In this document: in pieces, positions 24,611-33,204 of the stretch
How the letters are laid out: each line of letters starts with the position of its first letter
Numbering within the stretch: the stretch's first letter is position 1
Notes under the pieces: model-generated
Told to the model about the DNA's origin: nothing
The model's database searches: none
Seen by the model: only the letters and a program-made list of their open reading frames with translations
Made by a program: the position numbers and the translations under genes
From: CAZFVY01 sp964522665
GTDB taxonomy: Bacteria > Verrucomicrobiota > Verrucomicrobiia > Limisphaerales > CAZFVY01
DNA: 60,188 bases
Reading direction: 5' to 3'
NCBI GenBank assembly: GCA_964522665.1
Contig: CAZFVY010000033.1
Span: 1 to 60,188, forward strand

Positions 24611-25518
24611 AATTCCCTTCCCCGTCATCCGCGGAAGCGGTGATCTCGGTCACGAATCTGTCCCGCCGGTTCGGGCCGAAAGCGGCGCTCGATGACGTCT
24701 CGATCTATGTCTCGCGCGGCTCGGTGCTCGGCCTGGTCGGTGAGAACGGAGCCGGCAAAACCACCTTGATCAAACATCTACTCGGGATGCTTCGGGCCGA
24801 GGCCGGAACGGTGCGGATGTTCGGCCTTGATCCGACCGCCGATCCAGTGGGCGTCTTGAGCCGGATTGGCTACCTCTCGGAACGACGCGACCTGCCGGGC
24901 TGGATGCGGATCGAAGAATTCATGCGTTACACCCAGGCGTTCTATCCGAGCTGGGATGAAGACTACGCCGAGCAGATGCGCGAGCAGTTTCAATTGGACG
25001 CCCGCCAACGGATCAAGACTCTCTCCCAAGGCCAGCAGGCGAAGGTCGGGCTGTTGACGGCCCTGGCGTATCGCCCGGAGTTGCTGATCCTGGACGAGCC
25101 TAGCTCGGGTTTGGACCCGGTGGTCCGGCGGGACATTTTGGAAGCGGTCATCCGGGCGGTGGCCGAGGAGAACCGCACGGTGTTGTTCTCGTCGCATCTG
25201 CTCGACGAGGTGGAACGGGTGGCGGACCAAATCGTGATGTTGCAACACGGCCGGGTGGCGCTCTGCGGGCACATCGAGGAAGTGCGGCGGAGCCATATCT
25301 CCGCGGTCCTGGCGTTCGCCCAACCCCAGGCGGCGGCGCCGGCGCTGGCGGGCGCGTTCGCGGTCACCGGGTTCGGGTCCGAGTGGCGCGTCTTGTTCGG
25401 TGGGTCGCGCCGCGACCTCGACGCGGCCGCCGCCATCGTCGCCGCGCGGGTGGTCGAGGAGCGGACGCCGACGCTCGACGAAATACTCGTGGCGCGCGCC
25501 GGCGGGCGGGGAAGTTGA
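24607..25518 (+). CDS. ABC transporter ATP-binding protein
   Basis: A 303-residue nucleotide-binding subunit. Walker A is GENGAGKTT (45-53), the signature is LSQGQQAKVGL, Walker B is LLILDEPSSGLDP and the switch His is in VLFSSHLLDEVERVAD. The C-terminal tail (after about 220) has the small alpha/beta extension common in ABC-2 type exporters. It works with the permease encoded 1 bp downstream. Exported substrates of YtrA-controlled transporters are often cell-envelope-active compounds, but the substrate here is unknown. Confidence 0.93.
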   Translation: MKFPSPSSAEAVISVTNLSRRFGPKAALDDVSIYVSRGSVLGLVGENGAGKTTLIKHLLGMLRAEAGTVRMFGLDPTADPVGVLSRIGYLSERRDLPGWMRIEEFMRYTQAFYPSWDEDYAEQMREQFQLDARQRIKTLSQGQQAKVGLLTALAYRPELLILDEPSSGLDPVVRRDILEAVIRAVAEENRTVLFSSHLLDEVERVADQIVMLQHGRVALCGHIEEVRRSHISAVLAFAQPQAAAPALAGAFAVTGFGSEWRVLFGGSRRDLDAAAAIVAARVVEERTPTLDEILVARAGGRGS

Positions 25519-25519
25519 A

Positions 25520-27226
25520 ATGATGGCGACGGGGAGACCAAGGGTCGCGGGAGCGTGGGCGCGCGCGTTCGCGCCGCGGACTCCCACCGGCGCCGTTTTG
25601 TGGGAAATCTGGACGCGGAACCGCTGGGGATTCGCCGCGCAGGCGGCTGGGCTGCTGGTAAGCATCGCGCTGACGCGCTGGGCGCGGTCGCTGCCGGAAT
25701 TGGCGGCTAACTTCTTAATCATGATGTCCATCGGCTGCTTCGCCGGCGCGTTGATTCAAACGCTCGCCAGCTTCGGCTATTTGGAGGTGGACACGCGGCG
25801 GGTCCAGAGCGGCCTGCCGACGCGTCTCTTGTTAAAACCGGTCACCACGGCGCGGATCGTGGCGACGCCGATGCTTCTGGCTGCCGCGGCCTCGACCGTC
25901 GTGTTCCTGACCTGGGCGGAATTGGTCCTGAGTCACGCGGGCCTATCGTTTCCGCTCGACCGCCTGTGGCTCAGCGCCGCGATCGTCTCCTTTTCCTGGT
26001 GGGGTCAGGTGGTTTCGTGGAGTTTTCCGCACTTGCCCTGGGGGCGGGCGACCATTTTCGTCGTGACGGGTTGCGCGAATCTGCTCCTCGGCGCGGGGCC
26101 GTGGCTGTTTCCGCAGGTTCCGGCTGGCCGCTGGCGGTGGATCTTGGCGGCGATGCTGGCGACGGCGCCGCTGATCGCCCTGGCCGGCGTCCGCCGGGGA
26201 CGGCACGGCGCGTGGGAAAGCGGTTCATCCTGGCCGGCCACGACGCCGTCCGCGCGTCCGGCGCGGCGGCGGGCGAAGCGTTTCCGCACGGCTTTTCGCG
26301 CCCAATTCTGGCTTGAATGGCGCCGACAGGGCGTATTGCTGCCGGGCGTTTGCGTCTGCCTCATGCTCGTGGCGCCGCTGCTGATCCTCGTGCCGAAAAT
26401 GCAGGGCGAAAACGGTGCCAACGACGAGGCCAGCCTGCTGACTTTGTTGGCCGGACTATTGCCGATTCCATTACTGCTTTCCGGCGTCATGGCCCCGGCG
26501 ATGGCCAAATTTGACCAAGGGCAGTCGCTCGATGAGATGCCGGTCTTTATCGCCATCCGCCCGATGACCAACGGCGGCTTCCTGCTCGCGAAACTCGCCG
26601 TGGCGGCGCTGGCGAGCGTCAGTTCGTGGCTCGTCGTCCTGCTCTTCGACCTTGTGTTCATGGCCGTGTACGGCCGGGGAACCTTCTTTTCCGGGGTCGC
26701 CCAGATGATGGCCGCCCACGGCGTCCTTATCTTCTTGGCCGGTTGTCTGCCGCCAATCTTATTCCTCATGCTCTGGACCTGGAAAAACCTCGTGGAAAAC
26801 TTTTGGGCGGCGTTGATCGGGCCGCTCCGAAACGTCTGGATTCCCCTAAAAATCGTCGTTTTTGGAGCCTGCGCGTGGGCCGTGGTTTGGGCGCGCATCG
26901 ACGCCGAATTCGGCGCCCGCCTGCTGGCGTGGCTGCCCTGGGTTCCGTGGGTCATCGGCGCGACGCTAATTGGTAAAGTCGCGCTGGCCATCGCCTCGTT
27001 TGCGGCTGGCTTGCGGCGCAAGGCCATCACGCCCGGAGCGATCGCCTGGATCGCCGGCGGCTGGGTGGGCGGCGGCCTTTTCTTCGGCGGGTATGCCGCG
27101 CTGGCCTGCGCTTTTTCACCGAAGGCTGAATACTGGCCTTGGGTGGCCGCCCTGGGTCCCTGCTTCATGCCGCTCGCTGGCTTGGCCTTGGCGCCGCTGG
27201 CCATCGCGCGGAACAGACACGGGTGA
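25520..27226 (+). CDS. ABC-2 type transporter permease
   Basis: A 568-residue inner-membrane protein with about 12 hydrophobic segments, for example FAAQAAGLLVSIALTRW, MLLAAAASTVVFLTWAEL, GVCVCLMLVAPLLILV and LIFLAGCLPPILFLMLW. The N-terminal motif TPTGAVLWEIWTRNRW and the C-terminal GLRRKAITPGAIAWIAGGW are reused in the decayed copy downstream. It follows the ATPase gene immediately (stop at 25518, start at 25520), so the two form one transporter. An alternative ATG lies one codon later. No clear protein family beyond ABC-2-like permeases was recognised. Confidence 0.85.
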   Translation: MMATGRPRVAGAWARAFAPRTPTGAVLWEIWTRNRWGFAAQAAGLLVSIALTRWARSLPELAANFLIMMSIGCFAGALIQTLASFGYLEVDTRRVQSGLPTRLLLKPVTTARIVATPMLLAAAASTVVFLTWAELVLSHAGLSFPLDRLWLSAAIVSFSWWGQVVSWSFPHLPWGRATIFVVTGCANLLLGAGPWLFPQVPAGRWRWILAAMLATAPLIALAGVRRGRHGAWESGSSWPATTPSARPARRRAKRFRTAFRAQFWLEWRRQGVLLPGVCVCLMLVAPLLILVPKMQGENGANDEASLLTLLAGLLPIPLLLSGVMAPAMAKFDQGQSLDEMPVFIAIRPMTNGGFLLAKLAVAALASVSSWLVVLLFDLVFMAVYGRGTFFSGVAQMMAAHGVLIFLAGCLPPILFLMLWTWKNLVENFWAALIGPLRNVWIPLKIVVFGACAWAVVWARIDAEFGARLLAWLPWVPWVIGATLIGKVALAIASFAAGLRRKAITPGAIAWIAGGWVGGGLFFGGYAALACAFSPKAEYWPWVAALGPCFMPLAGLALAPLAIARNRHG

Positions 27227-27389
27227 AGGAAAGGCTGAAGGCTGAAGGCAGCGGGCTGAAGCCTAAAGTATGAACGGTTCGCGGGCGCTTCACTAAGGCG
27301 CGGCGGCGACCGGAAGGGTGAAGGCTGAGCGCGGGGTGACGCGATGAGGCTGGACTGAACTTATGCGCACGCAAAGACAATTCTGGTAA

Positions 27390-27867
27390 ACGCCGACCGG
27401 CGCGATGCTCTGGGAACTCTGGGCCAGGCAGAAGCCGCTCTTCCGCGCGCAGGCGCTCGGATTGGCGGCCGCCGCGGTTTTCGCGCCTGGGATGGCTGCG
27501 GTGGCTGTTTTACGTGGGGGCGTTCATCCTCGCGGCCCGGATTCATGACGACGCCGAATTCCGCGCGTGGCTATTCCAACGGCTGCCCGCGATCCTGATT
27601 TTCGCCTTGGTTGTGAAGCTTTCCTTTTCGGCGTGGGCCTTCCGCGTCGGCCTTCGGCGCAAGGCGGTGACCCCCGCCGCCGTCGGCTGGATCGTGGGCG
27701 GTTGGCTGGCCGCCGGACTCTACCTCGCCTTTTTTGCGCGCCGCGCGACCGCCGGCCTCGCCGAACCGGGAACGTGGATATCCTGCGGCATGTTTGGCTT
27801 CTGGCTCCTGCCCCTCGCCGACCTGGCTCTGGCGCCCCTGACGCTCATCTCGAACCGACATCGCTGA
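27390..27867 (+). pseudogene. Decayed duplicate of the ABC permease with large internal deletion
   Basis: The first part (27390-27485) encodes TPTGAMLWELWARQKPLFRAQALGL, matching residues about 21-50 of the upstream permease (TPTGAVLWEIWTRNRWGFAAQAAGL). After a frame change near 27485 the sequence resumes as WLFYVGAFILAARIHDDAEF and GLRRKAVTPAAVGWIVGGW, ending LALAPLTLISNRHR, which matches the permease C-terminus (LALAPLAIARNRHG). About 400 codons of the middle are missing. It is therefore a remnant of a tandem duplication. A 117-codon frame from 27514 could still be translated but would encode only the last two or three helices. Confidence 0.8.
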
Positions 27868-27877
27868 ACCGGGTAAA

Positions 27878-27994
27878 GCCGAAGGGGTCAGAGATGAATA
27901 AGTGCATATTTGAGGCGCGGTTTGCGTCACGAGAACAATCGACTTGAGTGGGTAGGTATCCACGATATGTCATTATTCATCTCTGACCCCTTCG
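27878..27994. repeat. REP-like inverted pair, copy 2
   Basis: The left end is GCCGAAGGGGTCAGAGATGA and the right end is its inverse TCATCTCTGACCCCTTCGGC. The arms share over 20 bp exactly and are separated by about 65 bp. The inner GGGGTCAGAGATGAATAAGT end is common to copy 1 at 11561-11657. It follows the decayed permease gene. Confidence 0.8.
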
Positions 27995-28085
27995 GCGATC
28001 GATGACAAACATTTCATGATCGCTTCATCTCTGGTTCACTTCGCTAGATTAAAGATACGACCTTTGGCTCCGACGGCGGCGTCGA

Positions 28086-28421
28086 GTGAGCGCGATCGTG
28101 AAAACCAGATTATTCGTGGCGGCGAGCGTGACGGTCCTCCTCGGCGTAGGAATAGGAGGCAGGCTCTTGGTGTGGCGTCGTTCGCGACTCGCCCCGGGTA
28201 CTCCAGCGCTTTCCCGTTTTGCCTCTGAGCCGACGCGCCGGGCTGAAGCCGCTCGGCAAACCGCGTCGCCGCCGGTCACGGTCCCGGATCCGTCAAGGAA
28301 TCCGCCCGACGTCACTCACCCCGCCGATTCAGCGGAGGCGCCGCTGGGGAAACCGAACGCTTCGACCAACGGGCCGCTCCATTCAACGCGGAAACATTTC
28401 AAGCGATCCACCCGAACCTAG
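28086..28421 (+). CDS. Possible small single-pass membrane protein
   Basis: A 111-codon frame with a GTG start. A short basic N-terminus is followed by one hydrophobic segment (LFVAASVTVLLGVGIGGRLLVW) and a Pro/Ala/Thr-rich hydrophilic tail. No homologue is recognised. The tail is low complexity, and the frame ends on the stop codon of the convergent prepilin-like gene (1-4 bp overlap). It could be a real small anchored protein of the type common in this lineage, or chance. Confidence 0.35.
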   Translation: MSAIVKTRLFVAASVTVLLGVGIGGRLLVWRRSRLAPGTPALSRFASEPTRRAEAARQTASPPVTVPDPSRNPPDVTHPADSAEAPLGKPNASTNGPLHSTRKHFKRSTRT

Positions 28422-29167
28422 AAATCGTTATTCTCGCCGAAGACGTTGTTTTTGTTGTTGCGGAAAAAGGAGTAAATCCAGGTCTCAACGTGGCCGTCCA
28501 CGAAGGTGACGTTGGCGCGCAGATTGTGCCGGCAAGCCGGTTGTTTCTGGGGTGACCATTGGGTCCAGCCGGCTTGCGGGTCGGGCGGAAACGTCACGAT
28601 CTCGGTCAGATAACCGCCAGTGGGAACTTTGGCGGAGTTCTTGGGAATGCCGGTGTCACCCATGAGCCAGACCTGCGATGGGCGGCGGATTTCGGTCAAC
28701 TTGCGGCTCCCCAACGGCCCGACGCCGCCAGGACTCGAGAAGGCGTAGCGGACGATCGTACTCTCCACCGGGCCGTAGCCTTCCCAACGCGCGCCGAAGA
28801 TCGTTTGAATGTCCGCCTCCTTGACCGCCGGACAACGCCAGACATTGTTCGAGACCGTATTGCCGGTCAAATAACGTCCTTTCGAAAGCGTCTGAAACCA
28901 CCAGTCCCCCGGATGTTCGACGTCGGTTCCGGTCCATGCGCGGGTGTAGAGGTCGGGGAGGTGTTGGTCGGCATCGTCGGCGTAGAGCAGGAACGCCATG
29001 CCGATTTGCCGGCTGTTGCTCACGCAACGGATCGAGTCGGCTTTCGCGCGCGCCTTGGACAGCGCGGGCAGGAGCATGCTGGCCAGAATGGCGATGATCG
29101 CGATGACGACTAAAAGTTCAATCAAGGTGAAGGCCGCGGCCCGCGGACGAGGCGTTTTGAACGTCAT
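28418..29167 (-). CDS. Prepilin-like protein with N-terminal methylation motif and H-X9-DG domain
   Basis: A 249-residue pseudopilin-like protein. The N-terminus RAAAFTLIELLVVIAIIAILASMLLPALSKAR is a type IV prepilin signal with a cleavage/methylation site before Phe, followed by the hydrophobic helix. The C-terminal RHNLRANVTFVDGHVETW holds the H-X9-DG motif that defines a very large paralogous group in Planctomycetota and Verrucomicrobiota. Such proteins are exported by type II secretion-like machinery, and individual roles are mostly unknown. The ATG at 29167 is set by the signal; upstream frame is spurious. Confidence 0.93.
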   Translation of the reverse strand: MTFKTPRPRAAAFTLIELLVVIAIIAILASMLLPALSKARAKADSIRCVSNSRQIGMAFLLYADDADQHLPDLYTRAWTGTDVEHPGDWWFQTLSKGRYLTGNTVSNNVWRCPAVKEADIQTIFGARWEGYGPVESTIVRYAFSSPGGVGPLGSRKLTEIRRPSQVWLMGDTGIPKNSAKVPTGGYLTEIVTFPPDPQAGWTQWSPQKQPACRHNLRANVTFVDGHVETWIYSFFRNNKNNVFGENNDF

Positions 29168-29301
29168 AAGGGTTTCGCCAACGCTACTCGGCCCCGGACG
29201 CCCGGTCAACCCCGACGCGACGGCATGGCGTGGGCCGAACCATTCTCGAAATCGTCCTTTCAGGGATTCGGGAACTGGCGTAAATTTCTGGCGCAACACG
29301 C

Positions 29302-30519
29302 ATGAGCGCTTGGAAGCAAATCGGAATTTGTTGGCTGGCGGTGGCGAGCGCCGCCGTGGCGGGCGATTGGCCGCACTGGCGCGGTCCAAATGGAAATGGC
29401 GTCTCCACCGAATCGGGCTGGCTCGATCATTGGCCCGACCACGGCCCGCCGACGCTCTGGAAGGCGCAAGTCGGGACGGGGTTCGCGTCGTTCGCGGTCG
29501 CCGGCGGTCGCGTCTATACGACGGGCAACGAGAACAACAAGGACACCGTCTTCGCGTTCGCCGCCGACTCCGGCAAGGCGCTCTGGAAACATTCCTACGA
29601 GGCGGATCTCGGCGACAAATTTTTTGAGGGCGGCACGACCAGCACGCCGACGGTCGAGGGCGACCGGGTTTACACGTTCAATCGCTGGGGCGACGTTTAT
29701 TGTTTCGCGGCCGCGGACGGCGCCGTGATTTGGCAAAAGAACGTCCATCAGGAAGCCGGCTTGCGCGTCCCCGGCTGGGGGTTTGGCGGGTCGCCGACGG
29801 TTTTCGAGAATGAATTGCTCTTGAACGCCGGTGAAGCGGGCCTCGCGCTCGACAAAGCCACCGGCAAGCTGCTCTGGCAATCGGCCAACAAAGACTCGGG
29901 TTACTCGACGCCGCTGCTCTTCGCGCGCGACGGCAAGACGCTGGCGATCTTCAGCTCCGGCCGCGGCTACGGCGCGGTCGAACCGTTGACCGGCAAGGCC
30001 CTCTGGTCGATCCGCTGGATGACGGAGTTCGGCGTGAACGCGTCCGACCCGATCGTGGATCGCGACCGTTTTTTTCTCTCGACCGGTTACGGCAAGGGCG
30101 CGGGCTTGTTCAAGCTCGGCGCCGGTGATCCCGAGGAGGTTTGGAAGAGCAAGATCATGCATAATCAATTCAACTCGTCCGTGCTCCTCGGCGGCTATCT
30201 CTATGGCGTCGATGGCGACTCGACGGAGCCGGCGACGCTCAAATGCGTCGAACTCGCGACCGGCGCCGAAAAATGGGGCCAGCCCGGGTTCGGCTCGGGC
30301 GCGTTGATCGCCGCCGACGGCAAATTGATCACGCTGAACGATCACGGCGAATTGGCCGTCGCCCCCGCCACGCCGGAAGGCTTCAAGCCGACGGCGCGCG
30401 CGCAAATCCTGGGCGGCAAATGCTGGACCACGCCGGTCCTCGCCAATGGCAGAATCTACTGCCGCAACGCCCAGGGCGACGTCGCCTGCCTGGACGTGCG
30501 CCCCGCCGGGCCCCACTGA
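29302..30519 (+). CDS. PQQ-type beta-propeller (BamB-like) exported protein
   Basis: A 405-residue protein with a signal peptide (1-20, ending AAVAG). The mature start DWPHWRGPNGNGVSTESGW is the hallmark opening of exported PQQ-propeller proteins in the PVC group. Propeller blades repeat the pattern G-VYT---N-D-VFAFAADSGKALWKH, DVYCFAAADGAVIWQKN and ALDKATGKLLWQS. No dehydrogenase catalytic residues are obvious, so it may bind or scaffold rather than oxidise. It starts a run of three plus-strand genes with the Gfo/Idh/MocA and GH16 genes and is divergent from the prepilin-like gene. Confidence 0.9.
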   Translation: MSAWKQIGICWLAVASAAVAGDWPHWRGPNGNGVSTESGWLDHWPDHGPPTLWKAQVGTGFASFAVAGGRVYTTGNENNKDTVFAFAADSGKALWKHSYEADLGDKFFEGGTTSTPTVEGDRVYTFNRWGDVYCFAAADGAVIWQKNVHQEAGLRVPGWGFGGSPTVFENELLLNAGEAGLALDKATGKLLWQSANKDSGYSTPLLFARDGKTLAIFSSGRGYGAVEPLTGKALWSIRWMTEFGVNASDPIVDRDRFFLSTGYGKGAGLFKLGAGDPEEVWKSKIMHNQFNSSVLLGGYLYGVDGDSTEPATLKCVELATGAEKWGQPGFGSGALIAADGKLITLNDHGELAVAPATPEGFKPTARAQILGGKCWTTPVLANGRIYCRNAQGDVACLDVRPAGPH

Positions 30520-30549
30520 CCCGCCGCCACCATCACCCTTCCGCCGCCT

Positions 30550-31869
30550 ATGCCGCAATCTCGCCGAACCTTTATTCGCGCCAGCGCTCTCGCGAGCGCC
30601 GTCGCCAGCGCCGGGCCATTCGTCCTCGCCGCCGAACCCGAGCGCAAATACCGCACCGCGCTGATCGGCTCCGGTTGGTGGGGCAAAAACATCCTCAAGG
30701 AGGCGATGGCGTCCGGCCGTTGCAAGGTCGTCGGCCTCTGCGACGTCGATGAAAATACCCGGGACGTCGCCGCCGAGCGCGTGAAGGACCTGAGCGGCGA
30801 CCAGGCCAAGACGTACAAGGATTACCGCGAACTGCTGGCGGCCGAAAAGCCGGAGCTCGTCATCATCGCGACCCCCGATCATTGGCACGCGCTCCAGACC
30901 ATCGCCGCGGTCAACGCCGGCGCCCACGTGTACGTGGAAAAGCCCACCGCCCACTCGGTGCGCGACAGCCGCGCCATGCTCGAGGCGGCGCGGAAGACGG
31001 GGCGCGTGGTGCAGGTCGGACTGCACCGCCGCATCGGCCCGCACCATGTGAGCGCGATGAAGTTCCTGCGCGACGGCAAGGCCGGCAAGGTCGGCATGGT
31101 CCGGCTGTTCGCCGACGGCCGCGGCGGTCACGAATCGCCCCGGCCCAACGCCGAGGCGCCGGACGGGATGGATTGGGATTTCTGGTGCGGGCCAGCGCGG
31201 CTCCGGCCATTCAATGGCAAGATTCACCCGGGCGGCTGGCGCGAATTCCTCGATTACGGCAACGGCCAATTGGGCGATTGGGGCGTCCATTGGCTCGACC
31301 AGGTTCTCTGGTGGACGGACGAAAAATATCCCAAGCGCGTCTTCTCCTCGGGCGGCCGTCCGATCGCCGGGCCACCGATCCTGAATGACAAGGAGCAGAC
31401 CACCGACGCGCCGGACCATCAGGTCGCCGTCTATGACTTCGAAGCGTTCACCGCGGTTTGGGAGCATCGAAAATTCGCCGACAACAACGCCGAGCGCCAT
31501 CGCATCGGCGCTTATTTTTACGGGACCAACGGCACGTTGCACATCGGGTGGCGGGACGGTTGGACGTTCTATCCGGCCAACGGCTCCGACGCGACGATCC
31601 ACGAGAATTCCCAACTGGCCGAGCCGAATGGCGACAACATCAAAGAGCTTTGGGCCGATTTCATCGACGCCATCGAGCACAACCGCAAACCGGTGGCGGA
31701 CATTGAGCCAGCCCACCGCTCCTCGGTCCTGCCATTGCTCGGCATGATCTCTTACCGGCTCGGCCGGAGCCTCGCGTGGGACGGCGCGAAGGAACAAATC
31801 ATCGGCGACGCCGAAGCGAATGACGCGCTGGCCGGCGCCTACCGCGGTCCCTGGACCGCCCCTTCGTAA
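30550..31869 (+). CDS. Tat-exported Gfo/Idh/MocA family oxidoreductase
   Basis: A 439-residue NAD(P)-dependent oxidoreductase. The N-terminus PQSRRTFIRASALASAVASAG is a twin-arginine signal. The Rossmann fold has ALIGSGWWGKN (38-48), and VYVEKPTAHS (127-136) gives the catalytic Lys of the EKP motif. WDFWCGPARLRPFN and WREFLDYGNGQLGDWGVHWLDQ are landmarks of the exported sugar-oxidoreductase subgroup abundant in Verrucomicrobiota. The substrate is probably a sugar or inositol derivative, which is inference. It lies 30 bp after the PQQ-propeller gene and 13 bp before the GH16 gene. Confidence 0.93.
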   Translation: MPQSRRTFIRASALASAVASAGPFVLAAEPERKYRTALIGSGWWGKNILKEAMASGRCKVVGLCDVDENTRDVAAERVKDLSGDQAKTYKDYRELLAAEKPELVIIATPDHWHALQTIAAVNAGAHVYVEKPTAHSVRDSRAMLEAARKTGRVVQVGLHRRIGPHHVSAMKFLRDGKAGKVGMVRLFADGRGGHESPRPNAEAPDGMDWDFWCGPARLRPFNGKIHPGGWREFLDYGNGQLGDWGVHWLDQVLWWTDEKYPKRVFSSGGRPIAGPPILNDKEQTTDAPDHQVAVYDFEAFTAVWEHRKFADNNAERHRIGAYFYGTNGTLHIGWRDGWTFYPANGSDATIHENSQLAEPNGDNIKELWADFIDAIEHNRKPVADIEPAHRSSVLPLLGMISYRLGRSLAWDGAKEQIIGDAEANDALAGAYRGPWTAPS

Positions 31870-31882
31870 GCTCGTTCTTCCC

Positions 31883-32689
31883 ATGAGAAAGCGGCTGCTC
31901 ACGGCGCTGTTCGGCGCGCTGGCGTTCGCCGTGGCGCGGGCGGCGGACGATCCGGCGGGCTGGCGCCTGGTGTGGCGGGACGAGTTCACGGGAACCGCGC
32001 TCGACCGGACGAAATGGAGTTTCGAGGTGAACGCCAGCGGCGGCGGCAACCACGAACTGCAGTATTATGTGACGAATAACGCGACCGTTCACGACGGCCG
32101 CTTGTTCCTGGAGGCGCGGCGCGAGCATTACGTCGGGCCGCAAGCGACGCGCGAATACACTTCGTCGCGCGTTCGCACGCGGCTCAAGGGCGATTGGAAA
32201 TATGGCCGGCTCGACATCCGCGCCAAGTTGCCGGCCGGCCGCGGCATGTGGCCCGCGATCTGGCTGATGCCGACCGACGACGCCTACGGCGGGTGGCCGA
32301 ACAGCGGCGAGATCGACATCATGGAATTGATCGGCCACGAGCCGGGCACGGTGTACGGCACCCTGCACTACGGCGACCCCGTCAAACGCCACGCCCAGCA
32401 AGGCGCCAAATACACGCTCCCCAGCGGCGCTTTCGCCGACGATTTTCACGTCTTCCGCTTCGATTGGGAGCCGGGTCAGATGCGCTGGTACGTGGATGAC
32501 CGGCCCTATCAGACGCTGACCAATTGGCACACGCGCGCCGCAAGTTTTCCGGCGCCGTTTGACCAGCGATTCTACCTCATTCTGAACCTCGCGGTCGGCG
32601 GCGATTGGCCCGGCGCGCCGGACGAAAAGACCGCCTTCCCCCAGGCGATGGCCGTGGATTATGTCCGCGTCTATCGCCGGGCGGAATAG
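31883..32689 (+). CDS. Glycoside hydrolase family 16 (beta-glucanase-like)
   Basis: A 268-residue secreted enzyme. A signal peptide (1-20) is followed by WRLVWRDEFTGTALDRTKW, the usual GH16 opening. The catalytic motif GEIDIMELIG carries nucleophile Glu143, Asp145 and acid/base Glu148. WPAIWLMP, FRFDWEPGQMRWYVDD and LILNLAVGGDWPG complete the family pattern. This is the laminarinase/lichenase-type subgroup that cuts beta-1,3 or mixed beta-glucans. The ATG at 31883 follows the previous stop by 13 bp, so co-expression with the oxidoreductase is likely. Confidence 0.94.
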   Translation: MRKRLLTALFGALAFAVARAADDPAGWRLVWRDEFTGTALDRTKWSFEVNASGGGNHELQYYVTNNATVHDGRLFLEARREHYVGPQATREYTSSRVRTRLKGDWKYGRLDIRAKLPAGRGMWPAIWLMPTDDAYGGWPNSGEIDIMELIGHEPGTVYGTLHYGDPVKRHAQQGAKYTLPSGAFADDFHVFRFDWEPGQMRWYVDDRPYQTLTNWHTRAASFPAPFDQRFYLILNLAVGGDWPGAPDEKTAFPQAMAVDYVRVYRRAE

Positions 32690-33204
32690 CGGGAGAACGG
32701 CGGCGCCTCAATAACGGCCGACGACCCCCCGCACTTTGCGGTGGCAAGCGTAGCGCTCGTTCATGTCCGGTGGGGCGAGGCTCGAGCCGTGAATGGGTCC
32801 GGGCGGCGGCGGCTTGACTTTTGGACAGCGGGGCGCCCGCCTGCGCTACGCTACGGCGCGGCAAGAGCGCGGCGCGACACCGCTATGGGCGCCGAAGCCG
32901 CGGTAAGACGCGCCTAAGCGCTGGACGTGCTGGGCTAGGAGAAAGCGTCGTCGCCGCTCCGCTCTGCCGACGCAGTCCAAATTTGCGATTGCCGAGGCGC
33001 AGACTGAAGTAGGGCCGAGTGGTTACGGCTCTGGAGGGTCCATCAAGGCCAGCCGGACGACTTTCGACTTCCCGACCGGACCAAGCGGAGAATTGCCCGC
33101 GGGAACGGACGCGCGCGGGTTTCGCAGGAAAATCGTTTTCGTCCGCGAGTTGACGGCGGCCCCTGGTTCGCGGCTCGCGCTCTGAATGATGTTCTGGCAC
33201 CTTC
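32690..33204. other. Gene-free stretch with a short repeat
   Basis: This interval contains a GGTGGGGCGAGGCTCGAGCC copy at 32768-32790. A minus-strand frame (about 33023-33170) reads protein-like for about 50 codons (FLRNPRASVPAGNSPLGPV) but has no recognisable family and may be the fossil of a lost gene. No RNA gene was seen. Confidence 0.4.

Noticed and set aside
29260..32049. A 929-codon minus-strand open frame
   Set aside because: It lies opposite the PQQ-propeller, Gfo/Idh/MocA and GH16 genes, all of which match known families on the plus strand. Its translation is Arg/Ala/Gly-rich without motifs, as expected for the shadow of high-GC genes.
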